From Acinetobacter lwoffii (GTDB lineage Bacteria; Pseudomonadota; Gammaproteobacteria; Pseudomonadales; Moraxellaceae), in NCBI RefSeq assembly GCF_002321025.1, contig NZ_DCLL01000029.1, positions 1 through 21,731 of the forward strand: 21,731 nucleotides of DNA. The letters are read 5' to 3'. Position 1 is the first letter of the stretch. The number at the start of each line of letters is the position of its first letter. The position numbers and the translations under genes were made by a program. Positions 1-6,922 of the stretch are shown here, one piece after another. Below the pieces are notes generated by a model. It made no database searches and was not told where the DNA came from. It saw only the letters and a list, made by a program, of their open reading frames with translations.

Positions 1-266
1 AAAACCCATTCCATATCAGCATTTGAAGAAATTAATTTAAATATTTTCATTAACTTATCATTTTTACACCAACGATTATATTTTTTAAAGATTGAGTTAT
101 ACGAACCAAATTCTTTAAGCAAATCACGCCATGGGCAGCCTGTTCTTATTCTATAAAGTATTGCTTCGACAAAATTTCTCAAATTAGATTTGGAATAGAT
201 ATCAAAATTTCGGAAAATAGAAAGTAACTTAGACCAGTGTTGATCATTCAGCATTGTACGAGGCAT
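1..266 (-). CDS. IS5-family transposase, N-terminal part
   Basis: The reverse-strand reading frame from ATG at 266 is open to the window edge (about 88 codons). It begins MPRTMLNDQHWSKLL and continues with FVEAILYRIRTGCPWRDL, then NSIFKKYNRWCKNDKLMKIF. This is the N-terminal DNA-binding region (DUF4096-like) of IS5-family DDE transposases, IS427-like group. The catalytic DDE domain would lie to the left of the window. No stop or frameshift is visible in the part present, so the element could be intact. The family call rests on the GCPWRDL motif and surrounding pattern; the exact IS name is not claimed. Confidence 0.75.
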   Translation of the reverse strand, partial: MPRTMLNDQHWSKLLSIFRNFDIYSKSNLRNFVEAILYRIRTGCPWRDLLKEFGSYNSIFKKYNRWCKNDKLMKIFKLISSNADMEWV

Positions 267-343
267 AGCGAGAAGTAAATTTGGTTTGGCGATTAAATTT
301 TACTTTCTCGCTATTTTTTTGAACAGAAAATGTCAACAGGCCC
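1..343 (-). mobile_element. IS5-family insertion sequence, 5' end only (continues off the left edge)
   Basis: The transposase start lies at 266 on the minus strand. Beyond it, up to about 341-343, is a short untranslated end whose outer border reads AGGGCCTGTTGACATTTT on the minus strand, as expected of an IS terminus. Just inside, 268-311 forms an imperfect inverted repeat (GCGAGAAGTAAA facing TTTACTTTCTCGC). The other end and any target duplication are outside the window, so the border is placed by eye. The element abuts the CRISPR-like repeats and may have removed sequence to their left. Confidence 0.7.
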
Positions 344-470
344 TAGTTAAAATTAAGAACAATTCGTCTGAACAGACTTCCCTGCTGATAAGGGATTAAG
401 ACTTAAGCGTATCAGCCGTATCGCTGATCTCTGCAAGTCTGAACAGACTTCCCTGCTGATAATGGGTGAG

Positions 471-502
471 CTTGGAATAAATTGAGCAACGCTCAATCCA
501 AG
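471..502. repeat. Hairpin-forming inverted repeat at the drifted end of repeat 2
   Basis: CTTGGA and TTGAGC on the left pair with GCTCAA and TCCAAG on the right. This gives 12 base pairs with a 5-nt bulge (ATAAA) and an AAC loop. It lies where the second array repeat loses its match. Confidence 0.6.
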
Positions 503-615
503 CGCAAGACTATTTGACTCTAGGTCGTATTTTTGGACTTCCCTGCTGATAAGGGATTAAGACACTAGACCTGCCTCAGCTAGTATTGAGCGAATCGTCT
601 GAACAGACTTCCTGA

Positions 616-647
616 GCCTTTCTGAGAAACACTGTTTCGAAGAAGGC
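616..647. repeat. Hairpin-forming inverted repeat inside the split repeat 4
   Basis: GCCTT, CT and GAAAC on the left pair with GTTTC, AG and AAGGC on the right, around an ACT loop. This gives 12 base pairs with a one-base bulge and a small internal loop. It makes up most of the extra sequence separating the two halves of the fourth array repeat. Confidence 0.55.
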
Positions 648-675
648 GTAAAATAAGGGATTAAGAGGTTTTGAA

Positions 676-694
676 AAAGTAGAATTTCTACTTT
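676..694. repeat. Perfect 9-bp inverted repeat in the last array spacer
   Basis: AAAGTAGAA and TTCTACTTT are separated by a single T. The arms are perfectly complementary, and the sequence occupies the spacer between the fourth and fifth array repeats. It may act as a cruciform or a protein-binding palindrome; nothing shows which. Confidence 0.5.
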
Positions 695-838
695 CTCGTA
701 TATCTGATAGGATTTTCCTGCTGATAATGGCAATTTTTTTACATACAAATCAAAATTTTAGGCCTGAATAAAGCACTTATATCAAAAATTATCGTAAGCT
801 TATGAAAAATATATAAAAGAATATTCCATCATAAAGTA

Positions 839-863
839 CATCCAAGTTTTATATATTTGGATG
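839..863 (+). promoter_or_regulatory. Hairpin overlapping the only ribosome-binding-site-like sequence of the methyltransferase gene
   Basis: CATCCAA (839-845) is the perfect reverse complement of TTGGATG (857-863), with an 11-nt AT loop. The start codon is at 868. The only purine-rich Shine-Dalgarno-like bases (GGA, 859-861) sit in the 3' arm, so the folded leader would hide them. The palindrome could alternatively be a repressor-binding site. The fold is seen in the sequence; the regulatory role is inferred. Confidence 0.35.
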
Positions 864-867
864 ATTC

Positions 868-1713
868 ATGAACGCATTATTACAATACAAAGATAAAATA
901 GAAGAGCAGTTTTTAAGCTCTATTGACTCAACCGACTTTAAAGAAATTTGCCAAGGTAATATTGAGTTTTTCAAACATTATTTACAAGCAAATTTTAACT
1001 ATTCAGCTTTTTGCAATCGTACTGCTCGTGCTAAAAATCCACTTCAGCAATTTGATGATCTCACTTCACATATGGCACTGTATGGCTTAGCCCATTATCA
1101 ACGAATGCGAACGATTATTGACTATGTCCAAGTGATGCCACATTTTAAAATTACACAGCCAATTGAAGCCTGTGTAATTGACTATGGCTGTGGACAAGGC
1201 ATTGCTTCTCTAGCTTTTATAGATCATCTAATTGAGTCAAAACTTCAAATTAAATGTTTGAAACTGGTCCTGATTGAACCCTCTGCTCATGCTTTAAAAC
1301 GTGCTATTTATTGGATTGAAAAAAAAGCTAAAGCAGCAGAAATAAATATAGAAGTGATCGCTTTAGCCTGTACATTTGATGAATTAGAGCCTGACTACCT
1401 AGCATCAAATATCAAACAATATCCATGCTTTCATTTGTTTAATAACATTCTAGATATGTATAGCGCTGGCATATTTAGCTTATCAAAGCTCACACAACTC
1501 ATTAAAATGCAGCCCAATGAAAATTTTATATTTGCCGTCAGCCCTGATTTTTCTTCAGGCAACCGTGGCTTTGATGCTTTACATGAATTGACCCGCCCGA
1601 ATACGATTTATTTAAATACAACTGGCACAATTGAAGTTGAAGAATATCGCTATACATCACAAAAGACTTCCATGCGTAAAGCACCTGTTCGTGTCTATGC
1701 TGCGAAACTATAA
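868..1713 (+). CDS. SAM-dependent methyltransferase-like protein (281 aa)
   Basis: The protein has a helical N-terminal region of about 95 residues, then a Rossmann-type methyltransferase core. Motif I is VIDYGCGQGIAS (residues 103-114), the glycine-rich SAM loop. An acidic motif-II position follows in LVLIEPSAHAL (133-143), and a post-core strand PCFHLFNNILDM lies at 186-197. There is no signal peptide or membrane segment, so it should be cytoplasmic. I do not recognise the specific family or substrate. No obvious DNA-methylase catalytic motif (such as NPPY/DPPY) is visible. It lies 15 nt upstream of an AlkB-type dioxygenase on the same strand, so the two are probably co-transcribed. The ribosome-binding site is weak and lies in a hairpin (839-863). 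The methyltransferase fold is fairly secure; the function is open. Confidence 0.75.
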   Translation: MNALLQYKDKIEEQFLSSIDSTDFKEICQGNIEFFKHYLQANFNYSAFCNRTARAKNPLQQFDDLTSHMALYGLAHYQRMRTIIDYVQVMPHFKITQPIEACVIDYGCGQGIASLAFIDHLIESKLQIKCLKLVLIEPSAHALKRAIYWIEKKAKAAEINIEVIALACTFDELEPDYLASNIKQYPCFHLFNNILDMYSAGIFSLSKLTQLIKMQPNENFIFAVSPDFSSGNRGFDALHELTRPNTIYLNTTGTIEVEEYRYTSQKTSMRKAPVRVYAAKL

Positions 1714-1728
1714 AATAGGAATCTAATC

Positions 1729-2457
1729 ATGATAGAAGATCTTTTCGCATCAGAGACAACTTGTTTTGGCACCAAACAATATGCAAGTCAACCTACAGCT
1801 TGTGGTAGGGGTTTTGAAATTAAAATCCCTTATGGTAGCTTAATTTATATACCCAAATTCATTGAGAAAAAAATAGCTGATCGCACTTTGGCTGTATTCT
1901 TTGAAAATGATCATTACGATTGGGAAAATACGAATTGGCATGATGTTGATAATATTAACGAACTTAAATGGACAAATATTGCTTGGCAACAAGATACTGT
2001 AAAACTCTACGGTAAAAAACATGAATTACCACGTGTATCAGCTTGGTATGGTGATACAGGGAAGAGCTATAAATATTCAGGGATCTTACTTCACCCTCAT
2101 CCTTGGAATGCGGCATTGCTTTGGATGAGAGAGCAACTTTCTACAATCAACGATACTCCTTTTAACAGTGTTTTACTGAATTGGTATCGAAGTGGACAAG
2201 ATCATATTTCATGGCATACAGATGCTGAACCTGAGTTAGGTGAAAACCCCACTATCGCCTCATTAAACTTCGGAGAAGCTCGTCGCTTTTTACTCAGACG
2301 TAATGATGACCATGCTGATAAAATTGAAATTAATTTAGGTCATGGTGACCTTTTAATTATGCAGGGTGAAATACAACATTTTTGGCAACATAGCGTACCT
2401 AAGCAGACAAAGATTAAACATGGAAGATTAAATATGACTTTTCGTGAAATAATCTAA
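1729..2457 (+). CDS. AlkB-type Fe(II)/2-oxoglutarate-dependent dioxygenase (242 aa)
   Basis: AlkB-family enzymes remove N-linked methyl groups from bases by oxidative demethylation. The Fe(II) ligands are H163 and D165 in SWHTDAE and H221 in QHFWQHSVP. The 2-oxoglutarate signature RxNxTxR is RLNMTFR at 233-239. The nucleotide-lid region PRVSAWYGDTGKSYKYSG (101-118) and NSVLLNWYRSG (146-156) match the AlkB2/ALKBH2-like branch. The protein is somewhat longer than the roughly 200 aa typical of that branch. The extra length is mostly an acidic, Trp-rich insert around residues 59-83, before WQQDT. AGGAA at the end of the intergenic gap is a good ribosome-binding site for the ATG at 1729. The fold and chemistry are secure. 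Whether it repairs alkylated DNA generally or acts on its methyltransferase partner's product is unknown. Confidence 0.9.
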   Translation: MIEDLFASETTCFGTKQYASQPTACGRGFEIKIPYGSLIYIPKFIEKKIADRTLAVFFENDHYDWENTNWHDVDNINELKWTNIAWQQDTVKLYGKKHELPRVSAWYGDTGKSYKYSGILLHPHPWNAALLWMREQLSTINDTPFNSVLLNWYRSGQDHISWHTDAEPELGENPTIASLNFGEARRFLLRRNDDHADKIEINLGHGDLLIMQGEIQHFWQHSVPKQTKIKHGRLNMTFREII

Positions 2458-2522
2458 CGAATTTTCAATTCTCTCAAAGTAATGTACAGGGTAAGCAACC
2501 AATCACTCAGGCTTTCCCTTTA

Positions 2523-2534
2523 TGATTATCACAA
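2523..2534 (+). repeat. 12-bp direct repeat, left copy
   Basis: TGATTATCACAA occurs here and again at 2914-2925, on either side of the VF530 pseudogene. It could be the footprint of an inserted or excised segment, or chance in AT-rich DNA. Confidence 0.3.
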
Positions 2535-2600
2535 ATACTCAAAGCGAGTTTTTCCTACCTGACCTAGGTCATAATTGCTTCCTTTGCCAAATACGATTGA

Positions 2601-2883
2601 TCCAATGAGCCACTCCACGGCAAAAAACTTGCTGACATTTTGGATGAATTATTGGACTACGATGATGGCTTTGAAGGCTTAAGTCACAAAATTGAATAGC
2701 TATTTTTGCATAGACCCAAGTGTTAAATCATCATTACGATTCTTGCGTACCACACCATGGGCACGTGAAAAAGTAGAAAGCTTATATTTGTTCGTCTTAC
2801 GTCAAAAGGCCAAACAGAAAACCGTAGCCTCAGGCAACACCCCTCTCATCATAAAATTATACCAGTCAGTAAAATACTCTTAG
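2601..2883 (+). pseudogene. Frameshifted VF530/DUF2132-family DNA-binding protein gene
   Basis: One frame from about 2601 reads SNEPLHGKKLADILDELLDY and continues to GFEGLSHKIE before TAG at 2697. A second frame picks up at 2692 with NSYFCIDPSVKSSLRFLR, then TTPWAREKVESLYLFVLR, ending at 2883. Together they make the usual order of this small family: a PLHG-xx-L-IL start, a KI-x-x-x-CF turn, then DPSxKSSLxFLRxTPWAR. The break is a single frameshift near 2691-2697. Upstream of 2601 the frame has a TGA (2598-2600) and no convincing start, so the 5' end is also damaged. No function is expected unless the shift is a sequencing error. Confidence 0.7.
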
Positions 2884-2913
2884 ATTGAGCATATGTATGT
2901 TGGTTATTATTGT

Positions 2914-2925
2914 TGATTATCACAA
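2914..2925 (+). repeat. 12-bp direct repeat, right copy
   Basis: Second copy of TGATTATCACAA, 391 bp from the first. The surrounding stretch 2884-3182 has no gene that I can support; apart from this repeat it holds only the terminator-like hairpin at 2981-3017. Confidence 0.3.
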
Positions 2926-2980
2926 TAAATTAGTGACCAAAAATAAAAGTACCCCACCCCACCTTAAATTACGTCACACA

Positions 2981-3017
2981 AAATAAAAACTCTATATTGC
3001 TGATATATATAGAGTTT
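2981..3017 (-). terminator. Probable terminator of the lld operon
   Basis: Read on the minus strand, a perfect 10-bp stem (AAACTCTATA facing TATAGAGTTT, 2987-2996 and 3008-3017) is followed by the T-rich run TTTTTATTTT. It lies about 165 nt beyond the lldD stop codon. The stem is AT-rich, so termination may be weak. Confidence 0.5.
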
Positions 3018-3182
3018 ATTAACGCACCAATTATGTTATTTAGTGTATTTTATGTCGGTGACTCTTACCAAGGTTGGTTTTTTTTTCAAAAGGAAGCTTT
3101 GTTTACCCAAATTATTCAGATAAAAATCTCTTTTTTCAAAGGAAAGTTGGCAAAGCCTTAGTAATGTGAGTAATTAAATCGC

Positions 3183-4328
3183 TTACTCTTTCTCTAGCTT
3201 GACCAGGCAATCCGATGTAATATCTGCAATGGTTCTTGCACCAGTCAATGTCATTGCCACACGCATTTCTTTCTCAATCAAATCTAGTAAATTACTTACC
3301 CCAGAACCGCCGGCAGCACCAAGTGCGTATACAAATGCACGACCAAGCATGCAAATATCTGCACCCATAGCCAACATACGTACCACATCAAGACCGTTAC
3401 GAATCCCTGAATCTGCTAAAATTTTGATGTCACCTTTGACCGCACTTGCAATTGAAGGAAGCGCACGAGCAGAAGACAAAACACCATCAAGCTGACGACC
3501 ACCGTGATTGGAGACCACAATTCCATCTGCTCCGAAACGTACCGCATCCTTGGCATCCTCAGGATCTAAAATCCCCTTAATAACCATGGGACCCTCCCAA
3601 TAATCACGAATCCACTCAAGATCTTTCCAAGAAATTGAAGGGTCAAAGTTACTTCCCAGCCAACCGATATAATCTTCCAGACCTGTCGGCTTACCTAAAT
3701 ATTTCGAAATGTTACCCAAATCATGCGGACGACCCAATAAACCGACATTCCAAGCCCAGTGTGGGTGCATACACGATTGCATATAACGACGTATTGCAGC
3801 ATTTTTACCACTCATTCCTGAATGTGCATCACGATAACGCGCACCTGGAACAGGCATATCGACTGTGAATACTAAGGTAGAACAGCCTGCGGCTTTAGCA
3901 CGTTCCAAGGCATTTTTCATAAAACCACGGTCACGTAGTACATACAGTTGAAACCACATCGGACGTTGAATCGCAGGTGCCACTTCTTCAATTGGACAAA
4001 CTGAAACTGTTGATAAGGTAAATGGAATGCCCTTTTTATCTGCGGCAACCGCGGCTTGAACTTCACCACGACGCGCATACATACCCGTTAGACCTACAGG
4101 TGACAATGCCACTGGCAACGCCAAATTTTCACCAAACAATTGCGTTTCTAAGCTCAGCTCAGACATGTCATTTAACACACGTTGACGTAAAGCGATTTTT
4201 GATAAATCGTCTACATTACGCTTTAAAGTATATTCCGCATAGGCACCACCATCGATGTATTCAAATAAAAATGGCGGTAAACGACGTTTCGCAGCTTCAC
4301 GATAGTCATTTGCAGAAGAAATAATCAT
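3183..4328 (-). CDS. lldD: L-lactate dehydrogenase, FMN-dependent, quinone-linked
   Basis: This enzyme oxidises L-lactate to pyruvate with FMN and passes electrons to the membrane quinone pool. The 381-aa sequence is a full-length FMN-dependent alpha-hydroxyacid dehydrogenase. It has Y24 in LFEYIDGGAYAEYT, the FMN-contacting K251 in MVIKGILD, catalytic H275 and R278 in VVSNHGGRQLDG, and a C-terminal phosphate-binding part ILADSGIRNGLDVVRML with GADICMLGR. AGGA lies 9 nt before the ATG, inside the end of lldR, so translation is probably coupled. It is the last gene of lldP-lldR-lldD. The D-lactate dehydrogenase gene (dld) that often follows in Acinetobacter is not present here. Confidence 0.95.
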   Translation of the reverse strand: MIISSANDYREAAKRRLPPFLFEYIDGGAYAEYTLKRNVDDLSKIALRQRVLNDMSELSLETQLFGENLALPVALSPVGLTGMYARRGEVQAAVAADKKGIPFTLSTVSVCPIEEVAPAIQRPMWFQLYVLRDRGFMKNALERAKAAGCSTLVFTVDMPVPGARYRDAHSGMSGKNAAIRRYMQSCMHPHWAWNVGLLGRPHDLGNISKYLGKPTGLEDYIGWLGSNFDPSISWKDLEWIRDYWEGPMVIKGILDPEDAKDAVRFGADGIVVSNHGGRQLDGVLSSARALPSIASAVKGDIKILADSGIRNGLDVVRMLAMGADICMLGRAFVYALGAAGGSGVSNLLDLIEKEMRVAMTLTGARTIADITSDCLVKLEKE

Positions 4329-4331
4329 AAC

Positions 4332-5075
4332 TTATGTCCTATTTAATCGACTCGAACGTTGACGACGAGCTTCTTCTTCATCGATCATACGTACGCGTTG
4401 AACAACAAATTCAATATGCCCACAAGCTGCCTTACGTGCAGTCTCTGAGTCTTGACGTTCAATTGCATCCATCACTTCAAAGTGCTGGTCATGCAATTGT
4501 TCAAAATGTTGTGGTGTAGTGTAGACTTTACGTCGCCCTAACATCACGTTGTCTTGCAATAAATCAAACAAACTACGCATCATTTGGATCAGCACTAGAT
4601 TGTGGGATGCTTCTGCAATCGCCAGATGAAACTTCGCATCCGCTATTGCTGCGTGTGCATCATCACCTAAGGCCTGAAAATGGCTAATCTGCTCAAAACA
4701 CTGACGAATATTGATCAAATCACTGGGTGTGGCACGTTGTGCGGCATACCACGCTGTACCACCTTCAAGCACCATACGAGCTTCTTGTACATCAAAACGA
4801 TATTCAGGATCTTGATCCATCAAACCGGATAATGGCTCAACGATTTGATGCTGTGACCAATGTGCAGGCAACTGCTTTAAATAGTTGCCTGCACCCGCTT
4901 TGCTCTGAATAATCCCTGCGGTAATCAGCTGTTGAATCGCCTCACGTAAAGAGCTACGAGACACACCCAATTGTTCACAGAGTTGGCGTTCGGCAGGCAA
5001 TCGCTCTCCGACTTGCACATTATTTTTTTCAATCAATAGACGTAACCGCTGTACTACTTTGTCGGAGACTTTCAT
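4332..5075 (-). CDS. lldR: FadR-family (GntR) transcriptional regulator of lactate use
   Basis: This is a one-component regulator expected to repress the lactate operon until lactate binds. Counting from the ATG at 5075 (247 aa), an N-terminal winged helix includes LPAERQLCEQLGVSRSSLRE (residues 27-46). A C-terminal all-helical FCD effector domain includes DAKFHLAIAEASHN and HDQHFEVMDAIERQD, with histidines typical of its metal/ligand site. I chose the ATG at 5075 because AAGGA lies 5 nt upstream. A longer GTG start at 5108 would overlap lldP by 16 nt and lacks a good ribosome-binding site. The gene lies between lldP and lldD, 3 nt before lldD. Its likely operators are the TTGGTATGACCAA palindromes upstream of lldP. 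Confidence 0.92.
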   Translation of the reverse strand: MKVSDKVVQRLRLLIEKNNVQVGERLPAERQLCEQLGVSRSSLREAIQQLITAGIIQSKAGAGNYLKQLPAHWSQHQIVEPLSGLMDQDPEYRFDVQEARMVLEGGTAWYAAQRATPSDLINIRQCFEQISHFQALGDDAHAAIADAKFHLAIAEASHNLVLIQMMRSLFDLLQDNVMLGRRKVYTTPQHFEQLHDQHFEVMDAIERQDSETARKAACGHIEFVVQRVRMIDEEEARRQRSSRLNRT

Positions 5076-5092
5076 TTTTTTCCTTGACCCGT

Positions 5093-6757
5093 TTACGGAA
5101 TCATCCACGGGAAAACATAAGCTTGTAAGGTCACAATAATACCAATCATCACCGTAAAGATAATGCTGTGTTTTACTGTAAATCTAAATAAATCAGATTC
5201 TTTACCAACTAAGCCCACTGCCGCACAAGCAATCGCAATTGATTGAGGAGAAATCATCTTACCTGTTACTCCACCACTGGTATTGGCAGCAACTAACAAG
5301 ACTTCAGGCACACCGATTTGCTGTGCTGTAGTTGCTTGTAACGCTGAAAACAATGCGTTAGCTGAAGTATCTGAACCTGTAAGAAACACTCCAACCCAAC
5401 CCAAGAATGGTGAGAAGAAGGTGAAAGCCTGACCCGTATGTGCCAGTGCTAAAGCAAGCGTTGCTGACAGACCTGAATAGTTTGCAATGAACGCAAAAGC
5501 CAGTACCATACCAATCGAATAAATTGGGGTTTTTAGTTCATTCACGGTTTCAAAGAATGTCGAAACTGCCTCTTTAGGTTTCATGTTTAAATAAATAATC
5601 GTGATCAATGCCGCCAATATAATCGCCGTACCCGTTGCTGATAACCAATCAAACTTATAAATCGCATCATAATCTTTAATTTCAGGCACGACAGGTGGTA
5701 GCTTTTGAATCAATTGATGCAAATACGGCACTTTAACTGAAACTACTAAATCACTTAATGGGCCGTCCTTAACAAATAAATCTTTAAAAGGTTTGATGCT
5801 CCAGATCGTCACCATTGCTGTAAGTATCAGAAATGGAGACCAGGCTTTGGCTATCTGTGCCACACTATATTGTTTACGAGCTTGCTTGATAATAGTTTCA
5901 TCTACCTGTATATTTTTATCCTCAAAAAGAAAAATATGTTTTGGTTTCCAATACTTAAGTAAGATAGTTAAACTGATTAATGATGCAATTGCAGCAGTGA
6001 TATCGGGTAACTCAGGCCCAACAAAATTTGATGTTAGATATTGCGCTAAAGAAAAAGATAAGCTGGCAACTAAAATAGCAGGCCAAGTTTCTTTAACCCC
6101 ACGCCAACCATCCATGATTGCCATGATCCAGATCAATACAATTGGCACCATAAAGGGTAACTGACGACCAACCATTTGACTGATTTCCATGGTGTCAACA
6201 CCTGAAACCTGCCCAGCGACAATGATCGGAATTCCCATTGCACCAAAAGCAACAGGTGCAGTATTAACTATCAGACATAGCCCAGCCGCATATAAAGGCT
6301 TAAAGCCGAGTCCCACCAACAGTGCCGCAGTAATTGCGACGGGCGCACCAAAACCTGCCGCACCTTCTAAAAACGTACCAAAAGCAAACCCAACTAATAG
6401 CATTTGCAAACGTTGATCTTCTGTAATTGACAGAATAGACGAACGAATAACATCAAACTGTCCTGTTTTTACTGAAATCTTATATATAAAAACTGCACCG
6501 ATAATAATCCATGCAATTGGCCACAGGCCGTAGAAGAATCCATAGACCATTGATGCTAATGCCATTCCAATTGGCATTTTGTATAAAAATAATGAGACCA
6601 GAAAGGCTAAAAAGACGGTAATTGTAGCGGCTACACTACCCTTCATGCGAAAAATAGCTAACGCTAAAAAAAAGAAAATAATTGGAACTAGCGCAATAGC
6701 ACTCGAAATCCAGATATTGCCTATAGGATCATAAATTTGTTGCCACTGTTGAAGCAT
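5093..6757 (-). CDS. lldP: L-lactate permease (LctP family)
   Basis: This inner-membrane transporter takes up L-lactate (and related hydroxy acids) with protons. The 554-aa length is standard for the LctP/GlcA family, and hydrophobic segments run throughout, roughly 12-14 membrane helices. Family-typical stretches include FLEGAAGFGAPVAITAALLV, NTAPVAFGAMGIPI, the late FLTGSDTSANALF and NTSGGVTGKMISPQSIA. A strong ribosome-binding site (AAGGAG) precedes the ATG by 7 nt. It is the first gene of lldP-lldR-lldD. The lldR start codon falls 18 nt after its stop. The upstream region carries the operator pair and a likely promoter. Confidence 0.96.
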   Translation of the reverse strand: MLQQWQQIYDPIGNIWISSAIALVPIIFFFLALAIFRMKGSVAATITVFLAFLVSLFLYKMPIGMALASMVYGFFYGLWPIAWIIIGAVFIYKISVKTGQFDVIRSSILSITEDQRLQMLLVGFAFGTFLEGAAGFGAPVAITAALLVGLGFKPLYAAGLCLIVNTAPVAFGAMGIPIIVAGQVSGVDTMEISQMVGRQLPFMVPIVLIWIMAIMDGWRGVKETWPAILVASLSFSLAQYLTSNFVGPELPDITAAIASLISLTILLKYWKPKHIFLFEDKNIQVDETIIKQARKQYSVAQIAKAWSPFLILTAMVTIWSIKPFKDLFVKDGPLSDLVVSVKVPYLHQLIQKLPPVVPEIKDYDAIYKFDWLSATGTAIILAALITIIYLNMKPKEAVSTFFETVNELKTPIYSIGMVLAFAFIANYSGLSATLALALAHTGQAFTFFSPFLGWVGVFLTGSDTSANALFSALQATTAQQIGVPEVLLVAANTSGGVTGKMISPQSIAIACAAVGLVGKESDLFRFTVKHSIIFTVMIGIIVTLQAYVFPWMIP

Positions 6758-6805
6758 TGTCTACTCCTTGAAATGCTTAACTACTAGATTGAACAGTTTA
6801 TTGTA

Positions 6806-6844
6806 CTTAAACACTAAATTGGTATGACCAATTTAGTGTTTAAG
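6806..6844. promoter_or_regulatory. LldR/PdhR-type operator inside a perfect 39-bp palindrome
   Basis: The core TTGGTATGACCAA matches the TTGGTnnnACCAA operator of FadR-family LldR/PdhR regulators. The symmetry continues far past the core: two 18-bp arms are perfectly complementary around a central ATG. The site lies about 50 bp upstream of the lldP start codon and downstream of the likely transcription start, where bound repressor would block transcription. In the transcript it would also fold into a long hairpin. Confidence 0.8.
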
Positions 6845-6871
6845 AGATAAAATGTGCATTTTGTATTGGCG

Positions 6872-6900
6872 ATATTAGTAATATTAGCCCAAAAACACAA
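6872..6900 (-). promoter_or_regulatory. Likely lldP promoter
   Basis: On the minus strand TTGTGT (6895-6900) and TAATAT (6872-6877) are separated by 17 bp, close to the sigma-70 pattern. Transcription would start near 6865, between the two LldR operators. This is a pattern match only. Confidence 0.45.
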
Positions 6901-6922
6901 TATAAAAGATTTAATTTATTTT

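Larger units (their letters stand above)
366..738 (+). CRISPR. Short degenerate CRISPR-like repeat array, no cas genes in view
   Basis: The reference repeat is 37 nt at 366-402. It has a GTCTGAACAGAC palindrome, then CTTCCCTGCTGAT, then AAGGGATTAAGAC, so TCCCT and AGGGA can pair. Further copies: 437-473 (first 26 nt identical, 3' end drifted), 527-563 (last 27 nt identical, 5' end drifted), 597-667 (5' half to 613 and 3' half from 654, split by about 34 extra nt), and 702-738 (about 22 of the first 29 nt match). Intervening sequences are 34 nt (403-436), 53 nt (474-526), 33 nt (564-596) and 34 nt (668-701), all different. The 3' end GGATTAAGAC resembles the ATTGAAAC handle of type I/III repeats, and decay increases rightward, which suggests a leader on the left. 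It could instead be another repeat-type small-RNA locus. Confidence 0.5.

Noticed and set aside
683..703. Resemblance to a Cas12a-type repeat (AATTTCTACT followed by GTATAT)
   Set aside because: The 3' arm would need GTAGA to form the Cas12a stem and has GTATA. It occurs once, inside a spacer of a different repeat, and is better explained by the local inverted repeat.
557..748. Open frame of 63 codons on the minus strand across the repeat array
   Set aside because: It runs through CRISPR-like repeats and hairpins, resembles no known protein, and owes its length to the repeat sequence.
366..867. Type III toxin-antitoxin locus (tandem-repeat RNA antitoxin before a ToxN-like nuclease)
   Set aside because: The repeats are separated by unique spacers rather than being directly tandem, and the next gene is a methyltransferase, not a ToxN-like ribonuclease.
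3199..3495. Plus-strand open frames inside lldD, lldP, bioA and other genes
   Set aside because: They are antisense shadows of well-supported minus-strand genes and show no family motifs or ribosome-binding sites.
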